Source: Rhizobium phaseoli (GTDB taxonomy: Bacteria > Pseudomonadota > Alphaproteobacteria > Rhizobiales > Rhizobiaceae). Taken from it: DNA of 64,000 bases. Every line of letters starts with the position of its first letter. Position 1 is the first letter of the stretch. Positions 1 to 10,699 of the stretch are shown one piece after another. The notes under the pieces are model-generated. The model had not been told where the DNA came from. It made no database searches and saw nothing but the letters and a program-made list of their open reading frames with translations. A program made the position numbers and the translations under genes. The stretch spans positions 1-64,000 of the forward strand of contig NZ_ML133575.1 in the NCBI RefSeq assembly GCF_003985125.1, in the 5' to 3' direction.

Positions 1-1840
1 CTACCGCGCCGGTATAGGTGAGGTTCTCGACATTGGCGGCAAGCGTATAGTTCGCCAATGCCGTGCGAACCGTGTCGGTCCCTTCGTCGGCGGCTTCGGT
101 GACGATGTCGCCGGCATGGTCGACGATGTAGGTGTCGTCGCCTTCACCACCGATCAACGTGTCCGCACTGACCCCGCCATTCAGCATATCGTTGCCGGCG
201 CCGCCGGTGATCGTGTTGGCAAGCGCATTGCCGGTGCCGCTGAAGTTGGCGGATCCCGTGTAGGTCAGGTTCTCGACATTGGCCAATGCGGCGATCGAGT
301 AGGCTGCAAGCGCCGTGCGAATCTCATCCGTGCCGGCGCTGTCCTTGATCACGTCGCTCGCACTGTCGACAACATAGATGTCGTTGCCGCCGCCGCCATC
401 AAGCGTGTCATTGCCGGCGCCGCCGTCAAGCGTGTCGTTGCCGGCACCACCGGTGATCGTGTTGGCAACTCTGTTTCCGGTACCAGCAAAATCGCCGGTG
501 CCGATGAAGGTCAGGTTTTCAACATTATTGGTCAAAGCATAGGAAGAAAGCGTCGTCTTGGTCAGATCGGATCCTTCATTCGGCCTTTCAGTCACGACGT
601 CGGCAACGTTATCGACAATATAGGTGTCGTCGCCCACACCGCCGATCAGTATGTCTGCTCCGGCCTTTCCGTCCAGGGTGTCGGCACCTGCCCCGCCCTT
701 GATCGTGTTGGCGAGGTTATTGCCGGTCCCGGTAAAGGCTGCTGTGCCGCTATAGGTGAGGTTCTCGACATTGGCGCCAAGCGTATAGCCTGTAAGGGTC
801 GTGCGAACCGAGTCGATCCCCCCATTGGCAGCTTCGGTGACGAGGACGCCGGCATTGTTGATGATATAGGTGTCGTTGCCCACACCGCCGATCAAGGTGT
901 CTGCACCTGCCCAGCCGTCCAGCGTGTCATCGCCGGCGCCGCCGGAAAGCGTATCGGCTGCGCCACCCCCGGTGATCACGTTATCGAGATTGTTGCCCGT
1001 GCCCACAAAACCAAACACCCAAGGTCCGCGATAGGTGAGGTTCTCGAGGTTGGCGCCCAGTGTGTAGCCCGTAAGATACGTCTGCACCGTATCGATGCCC
1101 TCGTCGGCATTTTCGATGATAGTATCGCCGGCGTCGCGAATGACATAGATATCGTTGCCGGTCCCCCCGGTAAGCGAGTCAGTTCCTTGGCCACCGTCGA
1201 GAGTATCGTTGCCTGCCCCACCAGAGAGCGTGTCGTTGCCAGCTGCACTCGTGATTGTATTGTCGAGGCTGTTGCCGGTGCCGGTAGAATTGCCGTTGCT
1301 CAGAAGGACTAGATTCTCGACATTGGCGATCCCCGCCAGCGAATAAGCAGTAAGGCCGGTCAGGATCCTGTCAACGCCGCCGTCGGTCGCCTCGACCACG
1401 ACATCGCCGAGACTATCGACGGTATAGGTATCGTCGCCCGCACCACCGATCAGAGTGTCGGCGCCGGCCTTCCCATCCAACTGATCAAAGCCCGTCCCGC
1501 CAGTGATCACATTGTCCGCCGCATTGCCATAACCGGCGAACGTGCCGGTGCCGATGTAGGTCAGGTTTTCGACGTTGGTGGCGAGTGTAAAATTCCAAGC
1601 CGTCGTCCGGACCGTGTCCGTCCCCTCATTGGCATTCTCATTCACAATGTCGTTGGCATTGTCGACGATGTAGACGTCGTTACCCACCCCGCCCGACAAC
1701 TTGTCGTTTCCGGCACCGCCATCGAGTGTGTCATTGCCGGAGTCGCCAGTAAGGGTATCGTTTCCGGCATTGCCCCAGAGCGTATTGTCCGCCTCGTTGC
1801 CGACAATCGTATCGTTGCCGGAGCCGGCCTTAACGTTCTC
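1..1840 (-). repeat. Tandem RTX-encoding repeats, at least seven units
   Basis: A conserved segment encoding NVENLTY recurs at about positions 16, 262, 508, 754, 1033, 1306 and 1558. The spacings are 246, 246, 246, 279, 273 and 252 bases (82, 82, 82, 93, 91 and 84 codons), all multiples of three. Each unit holds two or three GGxGxD nonapeptides, a DDTYIVD segment and an EGxDTVRT segment. The repeat is part of the coding region of the metalloprotease and continues past the window edge. Confidence 0.85.
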
Positions 1841-2827
1841 AATCAGCGACGCGACATTGTCGTGATAAAGAAGGGCGTTGAAAATGTTGCCGCGGGCATA
1901 GCCACCGTTCGGACCACCGCCCAGATAGGCCAACTGACCCTGGGAAAAGACCGAGTACCCCCCTGCATGCAAGTCGATCTTGAGGGCGGTGGTATAAGCG
2001 CTCAGATCATAGGTATCGGAACCGCCGCCGTCCCAGATTGTTGCGAAAACCCTGTTGGCAGCGGGCGTGATGGCTGCCACCCCATTGACGTAGGTGATGC
2101 CCTGGTTGGGATTCCACTTGTAGACGGTATCGCCACTGTTCGTCGTATAGTCCGCACCATACATTTCCTGCAGCGCGGCGATGTCGAGCATCATGAAGGT
2201 TTGTGGCGCGCCATCATGCTCATACTTGTATCCGCTCGTATTGTCTCCGACAAATGAGCGGTAGGTCATGATCGTATATTCGAGCGAGTCGTGGACTCGC
2301 GGAACGAGTGTCATATTGCGAGCATACTCTTCGTGAGCATGCTTCAGTCCGAGAGCGTGACCTAACTCGTGCGCCAAGGTGTGGCCCGCATAGTTGCCGA
2401 ACCTCGGGAAGCGAAGATCATTTTCGGTGCCAGCGTATTCCGTGCCGAACCAGATATCGCCGCCGACGCCGCCTATAACTGGAGTATAGGCCCATGCCGT
2501 CTCAGGCAAGGACGATTGAGCGAACCGCACTGTTGCAGTGCCTGCGCTTCCGGCCTCAAAGTTGGCGTTCGTGAATCCCTCGACGGAGAAGCCGTCATTT
2601 GCCGTGTTTCCATAGGACTGTTCCATAAAGAACAGGGCTAAGGACTGCTGTTGTGAGGAAATCGAAGAGAAATTGTAATCCTTCTCGCCGCTATAGGCAT
2701 AAGATGACGAGGTCGTGGGAAATGCGTAGGTTATCGTTCCGTCCCAGGCAGCGCCGCTGAAGAGCCCGTCAACTTTCTGATCCCCGGTTGAGCTGACGTC
2801 TTTGGTCGAGGTAATAAGGTTCGTCAT
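1..2827 (-). CDS. Serralysin-like RTX metalloprotease (M10), 3' end outside window
   Basis: Open from an ATG at 2827 to the window edge (942 codons seen, no stop), so the C-terminus is missing. The start has a GGGGA ribosome site 5 bases upstream. Residues 153-163 read HELGHALGLKH, the metzincin zinc site with catalytic Glu154, and IMTY around Met187 fits the Met-turn. From about residue 320 on, the chain is made of glycine/aspartate RTX nonapeptides (GGAGNDTLDGG type) that bind calcium, set in longer units of 82-93 residues. No Sec signal peptide is visible, which fits type I secretion by a C-terminal signal. Family knowledge: serralysins are exported zinc endopeptidases that fold when they meet external calcium. 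No type I exporter lies in the window; it may be beyond position 1. The protein substrate is unknown. Confidence 0.85.
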   Translation of the reverse strand, partial: MTNLITSTKDVSSTGDQKVDGLFSGAAWDGTITYAFPTTSSSYAYSGEKDYNFSSISSQQQSLALFFMEQSYGNTANDGFSVEGFTNANFEAGSAGTATVRFAQSSLPETAWAYTPVIGGVGGDIWFGTEYAGTENDLRFPRFGNYAGHTLAHELGHALGLKHAHEEYARNMTLVPRVHDSLEYTIMTYRSFVGDNTSGYKYEHDGAPQTFMMLDIAALQEMYGADYTTNSGDTVYKWNPNQGITYVNGVAAITPAANRVFATIWDGGGSDTYDLSAYTTALKIDLHAGGYSVFSQGQLAYLGGGPNGGYARGNIFNALLYHDNVASLIENVKAGSGNDTIVGNEADNTLWGNAGNDTLTGDSGNDTLDGGAGNDKLSGGVGNDVYIVDNANDIVNENANEGTDTVRTTAWNFTLATNVENLTYIGTGTFAGYGNAADNVITGGTGFDQLDGKAGADTLIGGAGDDTYTVDSLGDVVVEATDGGVDRILTGLTAYSLAGIANVENLVLLSNGNSTGTGNSLDNTITSAAGNDTLSGGAGNDTLDGGQGTDSLTGGTGNDIYVIRDAGDTIIENADEGIDTVQTYLTGYTLGANLENLTYRGPWVFGFVGTGNNLDNVITGGGAADTLSGGAGDDTLDGWAGADTLIGGVGNDTYIINNAGVLVTEAANGGIDSVRTTLTGYTLGANVENLTYSGTAAFTGTGNNLANTIKGGAGADTLDGKAGADILIGGVGDDTYIVDNVADVVTERPNEGSDLTKTTLSSYALTNNVENLTFIGTGDFAGTGNRVANTITGGAGNDTLDGGAGNDTLDGGGGNDIYVVDSASDVIKDSAGTDEIRTALAAYSIAALANVENLTYTGSANFSGTGNALANTITGGAGNDMLNGGVSADTLIGGEGDDTYIVDHAGDIVTEAADEGTDTVRTALANYTLAANVENLTYTGAV

Positions 2828-3518
2828 AAAGTCCCCGTTTTCCTATTCCATTTCGGCCGCGCCCAATGCCAGTTTCCCTCTGCTCCATAAAGAGAAAAAC
2901 TTCAACCAAAAGCTTCATTTCTGTTCAGGAATGTTTTCGATCTTGGCAGCTAGCGCTAATGAAACGCTTCCTCCGCAACCTCTTTCAAGGGCTACAAGAC
3001 ATATTCCAGGATCCTGCGCTCTGCCCGTCCGAACTTCCGCAATTGCTGACATGGCGGCACTTAAATTGACGTTACATTCATGTGCTGAAATTTAGTAAGT
3101 CTGAGGTTCGGCGATATCGGCTCCGCATGTTTCGACGCTCCGAACGCTATCTCCGCCTCGGTTGCGGCGAGGTAGGCTTCGCTGGTCGCATCTTCCGCGA
3201 CATGCTGGCGTGGAGGGAATCTTTCGGATCGAGTGGCGGATCGTCGCAATTGCGGACCTTGGTGCTACTGTGTGCTGCACATGTAGCCGATATGGCACTA
3301 TCGCACCATATGGGCGGTTGTGCCTTTGAAATGTTCGATTCGATGTGGCAAATAAGCAGCAACTCGCGGTCGGAGCGTCGAGCTGTTGAGGGCGCCGCGC
3401 AACTGGCTTCCAAAAGCTTGCGATTTGCAGAATCGCCTCAGCATTCTGCGGCGATACAACATGTTCGAAATGCCGTCGGCCGAAGCGACTTGCTCGAAAG
3501 CGACTTGACGTGGGGAGA
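2828..3518. other. Gene-poor stretch between the protease and tRNA-His
   Basis: About 690 bases upstream of the protease gene. The part from 2860 to 3000 is visibly more AT-rich than the rest of the window. Several open frames cross it on both strands, but none has a convincing ribosome site, family motif or typical codon bias, and one runs through the antisense of the tRNA. The protease promoter should lie here; I could not pick a specific one. Confidence 0.5.
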
Positions 3519-3595
3519 TGGTACGGTTGGGGGGTCTCGAACCTCCGACCTCAGGTGCCACAAACCTGCGCTCTAACCAACTGAGCTACAACCGC
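3519..3595 (-). tRNA. tRNA-His (anticodon GTG)
   Basis: The minus strand folds as a 77-base tRNA: acceptor GCGGTTG pairing with CAACCGT (a G-T closes the end), a D arm GCTC...GAGC, anticodon stem CAGGT/ACCTG around loop TTGTGGC (anticodon GTG), a TTCGA T-loop, and an encoded CCA. The discriminator base is A73, and the base before G1 is a T, so no G-1:C73 pair is encoded. That is unusual for tRNA-His in general but is the documented state in Rhizobiales and related alphaproteobacteria, whose histidyl-tRNA synthetase has changed with it. The T stem shows one A-C mismatch. Confidence 0.95.
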
Positions 3596-3674
3596 ATAAA
3601 CCGCGCCAGGCGCGATGGGGGTCACATACGAGGACTTGGCGATGAATTCAAGCCCCATTCCTCGTCAATATACA

Positions 3675-3703
3675 AAAAGGCTGGACGCGGGGTCCAGCCT
3701 TTT
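3675..3703 (-). terminator. Rho-independent terminator after phasin gene
   Basis: Perfect 12-bp stem AAAAGGCTGGAC / GTCCAGCCTTTT with a 5-base loop, 22 bases past the phasin stop. Read on the minus strand the stem is followed by a T-rich stretch; because the arms start with A and end with T it could work in both directions. Confidence 0.85.
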
Positions 3704-3725
3704 GTTTGCAATCGGCAAAGACTGA

Positions 3726-4175
3726 TCAGGCAACCTTGAAGGAGGCCATGGCCTTTTCGGCGGCTTCCTTGGAGGGCTTTGCGAGCTTTTCGGCAACCTG
3801 CTTGGTGGTTTCCTGCATCGACTTCGCTTGGTTGACGGCGAGTTCGGCCTGCTTGCGCAGGAACGAGGTCTGCAGCTCGACGAATTCGGCGACCGACTTG
3901 ACGCCGAGCAGGGCTTCCATGTGCGAGAGCGAGCTCTCGGCATTGACGCGCAGGACGTCGATTGCCTTCAGGCCGATCTCGACGGTGCCGGCCTGGGCCG
4001 TCTGGACCGTGGCTTCGAGCGTCTTGCCGGCTTCTTCGCCGGCGGTCTTCAGCTTGGCATAGGCGTCTTTCGACTGCTGTGCGCCCTTTTCAGCGAATTC
4101 GCGGAAGGATTCCGCGAGCTTGGACGGGTCGAAAGAAGCGATTGAAAAAACATCATCGGTCTTTATGGTAGCCAT
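3726..4175 (-). CDS. phaP: Phasin (PHB granule-associated protein)
   Basis: A 149-residue, alanine- and lysine-rich, mostly helical protein with no signal peptide or membrane segment. The middle part (SLSHMEALLGVKSVAEFVEL) and the flanking amphipathic helices match the phasin family, which coats polyhydroxybutyrate granules and controls their size and number. The frame is open to 4217, but the ATG at 4175 has an AAGGAA ribosome site 7 bases upstream and gives the usual phasin N-terminus (MATIKTDD), so I chose it. It is a single-gene unit with its own promoter and terminator. Two TGC-N3-GCA palindromes at the promoter suggest PhaR/AniA-type repression released when polymer is made. The adjacent acetoacetyl-CoA synthetase also belongs to PHB turnover, separated by the sensor kinase. 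Confidence 0.88.
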   Translation of the reverse strand: MATIKTDDVFSIASFDPSKLAESFREFAEKGAQQSKDAYAKLKTAGEEAGKTLEATVQTAQAGTVEIGLKAIDVLRVNAESSLSHMEALLGVKSVAEFVELQTSFLRKQAELAVNQAKSMQETTKQVAEKLAKPSKEAAEKAMASFKVA

Positions 4176-4228
4176 GTCGCATTCCTTTGGGTTGAGGCAG
4201 TCGCTGCCTGTGATCATCGAATGACGTC

Positions 4229-4278
4229 TATATAGGGTATTTCATTGTGCATTGCAACAATCATTGTGCGGCGCACAA
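4229..4278 (-). promoter_or_regulatory. Phasin promoter with two TGC-N3-GCA palindromes
   Basis: On the minus strand, TTGCAA (4257-4252) and TATATA (4234-4229) are 17 bases apart, a sigma-70-like pair 54 bases before the phasin ATG. Two palindromes overlap or abut the -35: TTGTGC-ATT-GCAACAA at 4245-4260 and TTGTGC-GGC-GCACAA at 4264-4278. Their cores TGC-N3-GCA are 19 bases apart centre to centre. The spacing and position fit a repressor, most likely PhaR, whose reported sites in other alphaproteobacteria are TGC-rich palindromes. The assignment to PhaR is inference. Confidence 0.6.
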
Positions 4279-4386
4279 GTCGTTAACCCTGTGGGCCGAA
4301 ACTACCTTGCTGTTCTGGACCGGCATGCGACCTGCAGTTATTAATAAGCCGTTAATTTAGAAGGCCGACAGCGACAAGGTTCGATC

Positions 4387-7300
4387 ATGCCCGCAGTCCA
4401 ATATCCGTTCATCGATATCGCCGTGCATGCGCGGGTGCGGGAACGCTTTTCACGCGGCGAGGCGATGGTGCTGTTTTCGGCCGATCTTGCGCGCCTGCTC
4501 TGGGCAAACGGTGCCGGTGCCGAGCTTTTCGGCCATTCGGCGGTCTATGATCTGCTCGACCAGGGCGTTGATCGCGGCGATATCACCTTTCGCCAGCTGG
4601 AAACGGCGGCGCGCCAACTCGCCGATGTCGGCGACAACAGAAGCCTGATGATCCGCGTCGCCAAAGGCTTCCAGCGCGTGCAGGTGCAGGCGGCGGCCGA
4701 ATTGATCCGGCTTTCCCAAGGCGAGAAGGCCATCCTCTTTTCAGTGCCGGTTGCGGCAAGGCCGCTGGCGGCAGGGGCTTCGGCGGCACAGATGCTGCGG
4801 GGGCTCGACGACCCCGACACGCATATGGCCGTGATCGGCGGCAATGGCGAGGTCATCGCCGCCTCACCGGGCTTTGCCTCGCTCGCCATCTCAGGCGAAA
4901 CCGCCAAGACGCTGATCAACCTTGCCGGTGCGCATCCCGACCGGCTGGTGAAACGCCCGGTCGCCACCGGCAAGGGTTATCTCCCCGCCGCAGTCGGCAA
5001 GCTCAGCGACGAGCCGGCCCTCAATCTGCTGTTTGCCGTGGAGACCGCGATCGGTCATCTCGACCCGGTCGATGCACCCGTGCTCGATCCAGTCGATACC
5101 CCCGTGCTCGACGCCGTCGATGCACCCCCGCAGACGGCTGACGCGCCCGCGGGCGCAGCAAGCGCGCCGCCGGCCAAACTTCCGCGGGAAGAGCCGGTCG
5201 CCGCTACCGGCTTCACCGAGATCATCGACGCGGTGTCTGATATTGAAGAGGTCGAAGAGACCCTCGAGGAGATCGCCGGCGAAAGCGAACAGCCGGCAGA
5301 AGCCGCCGCCGCATCCGCCGACGAAGTGATCGCGGAGATGCATCCGGCCGAAGACGCGGCGCCGGAAAACGATGACGGCACGATCGGCAGCAGTTCGGAC
5401 GAGCCTGTCCAGCTTGTCAATGGCGACGCGGCCCATTTCGTTGATGAGACGGCGGAAACCAACGAGACGGCAGAACCGGCCGCAGCCAGTCAGACGCCCG
5501 TTGAAGAGGCGCCGGCAATGGCCAGTGAAGCGTCGGCCGCTGCGGCGTCATTGATTTCCGAGGTCTCCCCTGCCCCGGCGCCTGCCGCGCAACCCGCTTT
5601 CGTCTTCCGGCCGAACAGCCGCGCCACGCGCTTCGTCTGGAAGATCGATGCGGAAGGTCGGTTCAACGAAGTCAGCCATGAATTTGCCGAGGCCGTCGGT
5701 CCGCATGCATCCGCCATCATCGGCTCCGCCTTCAGCGATATCGCCGCGCTCTTCAACCTTGATCCGGACGGCAAGCTGTCCGAGGCGCTCGCGCGCCGCG
5801 ACACATGGTCGGGCAAGACGATCCTCTGGCCGGTCGAAGGCACCAGCCTCGTCGTTCCGGTCGATCTCGCGGCCCTGCCGACCTATACCCGCAACCGCGA
5901 CTTCGACGGTTTCCGCGGCTTCGGCGTCGTCAGGCTCTCCGATGCGCAGGAGGATCCGCTGGCGCTTGGCCTGACGCTCGGCCAGGATGGCGTCGGCCAT
6001 GATGCGGCAAGCCTCGGGCCGATTGCCGAGCCTGCCGCCGAACCGGCGCATGATGTGGAAGCCACGTCTGGGGAGGCCGCGGCGGAACCGACCGTGGCGG
6101 ATGCGAACGGGAATGAGGCGCCGACAGCCGCCGCGCCGCAGGCCGAAGAGGCGGCCCCGGCAGCGGTAACCGGCGAAGAGACGACCTTCGAGACATCAGC
6201 CCGGGACAATGCTGCAGACGAACCGCCGGCGCTTCGCATCGTCGAAACACCCAATCGCCGTTTCACCGACAAGGTCGTTCAGCTTCACAGCACGGGCGCC
6301 GCGCTGACGGCCGCCGAACAGGCGAATTTCCGCGAAATCGCCAAGCGCCTGGAAGCCTTCGGCGCCCGCAAGGAAGAGCCTGCCGCTCCGGCGCCGAGGG
6401 GCGCCGGTGCCACGGAAACGGCGGCTTTCGAAGAGAGCGTGAAACCGGACACTATCAAGGACGAAACGCCGCTCGCCGATACGGCCGACAACGCTTCGGC
6501 CGAGGAAATGGCGCCGCAGGAAGCGATCTTCGAGAATGCGGCCGAGGTGCAGCGAGAAGAGGCTGAAGGGCTCGCGGCAATAGAAGAGGACGAGGCGACG
6601 GAAGGGCTCGAGGAGACCGTCAGCCAGATCGAGGTGCTCACCAGCTTCATCGCGCCGCGCGTCAAGATGACCGACGGGCTGTCGGCCGGAACGGTCGACC
6701 AGCTGCCTGTCGCGGTGCTCATCCATGTCGGCGACGCGCTGATGCATGCCAATCCCGAATTCATGCGGCTGACGGGCTATTCGTCCCTAGATGCGCTACG
6801 CGACGTGGGCGGCATCGAAGCCCTGCTGCAGCGCCGCGACCTTGAGGAGAATGCCGCAGGCTCCGGCACCATGATGCTGGTCAAGGCCGACGATACGCTG
6901 ACGCCGGTGACCGCGCGGCTGCAATCTGTGCGCTGGGAAGATGCCAACGCCTTGATGCTGGCGCTGATGCCGGTGGCAGGCAAGGAAGAGGCCCGCACAG
7001 AGGCCGGCCGGTCCGAGGCCCGTCCCGAGCGGATGGTCGAGAAGGTGGCCAAGCTTCAGGTCGAGGTGGAGGAATTGCGCTCGATCCTGGAAACGGCGAC
7101 CGACGGCGTTGTCGTCATCGGCATCGAGGGCGACATCCGCTCGATGAACCGGTCGGCGAGCGCGCTCTTCAATTACGACGAACAGGAGACCCGCGGCAAA
7201 CCCTTCGTCATGCTGTTTGCCCATGAGAGCCAGAAAGCCGTTCTCGACTATCTGCACGGCCTTTCCGGCCATGGTGTGGCCAGCGTCTTGAACGATGGGC

Positions 7301-8175
7301 GCGAAGTGATCGGCCGCGAGGCCGCAGGCGGCTTCGTGCCGCTGTTCATGACGATGGGCCGGCTCACCTCCTCGAACGGTTATTGCGCCGTCATCCGCGA
7401 CATCACCCAATGGAAGCGCACCGAGGACGAGCTGCGCAACGCCAAGGGCGCGGCCGAAACCGCCAATGCCCACAAGACCGATTTCCTCGCCCGCGTCAGC
7501 CACGAAATCCGCACGCCGCTCAACGCCATTATCGGCTTTTCCGACATGATGGCCGGCGAGCGCTTCGGTCCGATCGGCCATCCTCGCTACATCGAATATG
7601 CCAACGATATCGGCCGCTCCGGCCGGCATGTCCTCGACATTGTCAACGACCTCCTCGACATTTCGAAGATCGAGGCGGGCGAGATGGATCTCGATTTTGC
7701 CGCCGTCGGCCTCAACGAGGCGGTCTCGGAGGCGGTCGCCCTGGTGCAGCCGCAGGCGAATGGCCAGCGCGTCATCATCCGCACGGCATTATCGCATGCG
7801 GTGCCCGACGTCGTGGCGGATCTGCGCTCGATCAAGCAGATCGCGCTCAATATCCTGTCGAACGCCATCCGCTTCACTCCATCAGGCGGGCAGATCGTCG
7901 TTTCCACATCCTATGAGGCGAACGGCAGCGTCGTGTTGCGGGTCCGCGATACCGGCGTCGGCATGACGCGCAGCGAGCTCGACCAGGCGATGAAGCCGTT
8001 CCGGCAGGTCTCCTCGACCCAGTCGCGCCATCGCGGCGACGGCACCGGGCTCGGCCTGCCGCTGACCAAGGCGATGGTCGATGCCAACCGGGCGACATTC
8101 TCGATCAATTCGGCGCCGAACGAAGGCACGCTCGTCGAGATCACCTTCCCGTCGCAACGCGTGTTGGCCGGCTGA
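4387..8175 (+). CDS. cbrA: Large PAS-domain sensor histidine kinase, CbrA-like
   Basis: A 1262-residue kinase with no clear membrane segment. PAS-like regions lie near residues 135-170, 415-520, 770-860 and 897-1015. Between them are long Ala/Glu/Pro-rich, low-complexity linkers (about 225-410 and 530-760), one with short DPVD-type repeats. The C-terminus is a full kinase core: H-box SHEIRTPLNAIIGFS with phospho-acceptor His1039, N-box NILSNAI near 1155, DTGVGM near 1190 and GDGTGLGL near 1218. The H-box context is that of the PleC/DivJ/PdhS group acting on DivK in alphaproteobacteria. The location between phasin and acsA2 matches cbrA of Sinorhizobium as I remember it; CbrA there acts in the CtrA cell-cycle pathway and affects envelope polysaccharide. 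The kinase call is firm, the gene name less so. An AAGG ribosome site precedes the ATG. Confidence 0.85.
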   Translation: MPAVQYPFIDIAVHARVRERFSRGEAMVLFSADLARLLWANGAGAELFGHSAVYDLLDQGVDRGDITFRQLETAARQLADVGDNRSLMIRVAKGFQRVQVQAAAELIRLSQGEKAILFSVPVAARPLAAGASAAQMLRGLDDPDTHMAVIGGNGEVIAASPGFASLAISGETAKTLINLAGAHPDRLVKRPVATGKGYLPAAVGKLSDEPALNLLFAVETAIGHLDPVDAPVLDPVDTPVLDAVDAPPQTADAPAGAASAPPAKLPREEPVAATGFTEIIDAVSDIEEVEETLEEIAGESEQPAEAAAASADEVIAEMHPAEDAAPENDDGTIGSSSDEPVQLVNGDAAHFVDETAETNETAEPAAASQTPVEEAPAMASEASAAAASLISEVSPAPAPAAQPAFVFRPNSRATRFVWKIDAEGRFNEVSHEFAEAVGPHASAIIGSAFSDIAALFNLDPDGKLSEALARRDTWSGKTILWPVEGTSLVVPVDLAALPTYTRNRDFDGFRGFGVVRLSDAQEDPLALGLTLGQDGVGHDAASLGPIAEPAAEPAHDVEATSGEAAAEPTVADANGNEAPTAAAPQAEEAAPAAVTGEETTFETSARDNAADEPPALRIVETPNRRFTDKVVQLHSTGAALTAAEQANFREIAKRLEAFGARKEEPAAPAPRGAGATETAAFEESVKPDTIKDETPLADTADNASAEEMAPQEAIFENAAEVQREEAEGLAAIEEDEATEGLEETVSQIEVLTSFIAPRVKMTDGLSAGTVDQLPVAVLIHVGDALMHANPEFMRLTGYSSLDALRDVGGIEALLQRRDLEENAAGSGTMMLVKADDTLTPVTARLQSVRWEDANALMLALMPVAGKEEARTEAGRSEARPERMVEKVAKLQVEVEELRSILETATDGVVVIGIEGDIRSMNRSASALFNYDEQETRGKPFVMLFAHESQKAVLDYLHGLSGHGVASVLNDGREVIGREAAGGFVPLFMTMGRLTSSNGYCAVIRDITQWKRTEDELRNAKGAAETANAHKTDFLARVSHEIRTPLNAIIGFSDMMAGERFGPIGHPRYIEYANDIGRSGRHVLDIVNDLLDISKIEAGEMDLDFAAVGLNEAVSEAVALVQPQANGQRVIIRTALSHAVPDVVADLRSIKQIALNILSNAIRFTPSGGQIVVSTSYEANGSVVLRVRDTGVGMTRSELDQAMKPFRQVSSTQSRHRGDGTGLGLPLTKAMVDANRATFSINSAPNEGTLVEITFPSQRVLAG

Positions 8176-8213
8176 TCCGCAATCTGTGACGCAGCTCTGG
8201 CGCAGCGAAAAAA

Positions 8214-8234
8214 AAGGCAGCCAGAGGCTGCCTT
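8214..8234 (-). terminator. Terminator hairpin between cbrA and acsA2
   Basis: Perfect 9-bp stem AAGGCAGCC / GGCTGCCTT with a 3-base loop. Read on the minus strand it is followed by a run of eight T, a canonical intrinsic terminator for acsA2 about 280 bases past its stop. On the plus strand it lies 38 bases after the kinase stop, without a T run, so it would be weaker in that direction. Confidence 0.7.
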
Positions 8235-8292
8235 GAATTTGGTGCTGTTCAACAAGAGCTCAGTCGATCCACGTCATGTTTCGTAAGCCCGC

Positions 8293-8390
8293 CTGCATGA
8301 TTCCTTAAAATCGGGAATCGATCTAAGGAATCATGCAGCAACTCAAAGTGCTACAGCGCCTTTGCGCGTCTGCGACGCGCGGCGCTGTAG
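8293..8390. repeat. Intergenic double-hairpin repeat element
   Basis: Two inverted repeats in series. The first is 15 bp and perfect (CTGCATGATTCCTTA at 8293-8307 and its complement at 8324-8338). The second is 10 bp and perfect (CTACAGCGCC at 8351-8360, GGCGCTGTAG at 8381-8390) with an inner GCGCGTC/GACGCGC stem. The arrangement resembles a dispersed intergenic repeat I have seen in Rhizobium genomes. It lies between convergent genes, where such elements are tolerated. A second copy is not present in this window. Confidence 0.6.
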
Positions 8391-8517
8391 GGCTTCGGAC
8401 CGCCTCGTTCATGTGCGGCCCCCAAGTTGCTCCAACCTTTGCCTAACCTTTCTTAACGAAAGGTTTCGATGACAAGGGATTGCTGAATGGTGAAAGCTCG
8501 TAGTTTACGATTCCTTA

Positions 8518-10470
<1,953 letters not shown>

Positions 10471-10699
10471 TCAATCCTCCTGCCCAATGTCGTCTTTATA
10501 TCATGCTGCATTGCATTATAAAGGCCGGAACCCGACCGGATCCGACGCCCGGCGAACAGACCGGAAAGCGCCGATCTCAGCGTCGATTCAAAATACCCGA
10601 GAGCGCGCGGGCTGGAGGGATTTGCATCTGGCTGATATTTCCTATATCCGGCGAAATCAGCGCTTAACGGCTAAACCGGCTGAATGACCGGTGGAGATC

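Noticed and set aside
116..1312. A 398-codon plus-strand frame across the protease gene
   Set aside because: It is the antisense of the RTX repeats; its apparent repeats are the complement of GGxGxD units, and the minus strand has the clear zinc site and family match.
1..1840. Regular repeats that might be read as a CRISPR array
   Set aside because: The units are 246-279 bases, divide by three and stay in one reading frame; there are no short identical repeats with unique spacers.
3082..3576. A 164-codon plus-strand frame before the phasin gene
   Set aside because: It runs through the antisense of tRNA-His and has no ribosome site or family motif.
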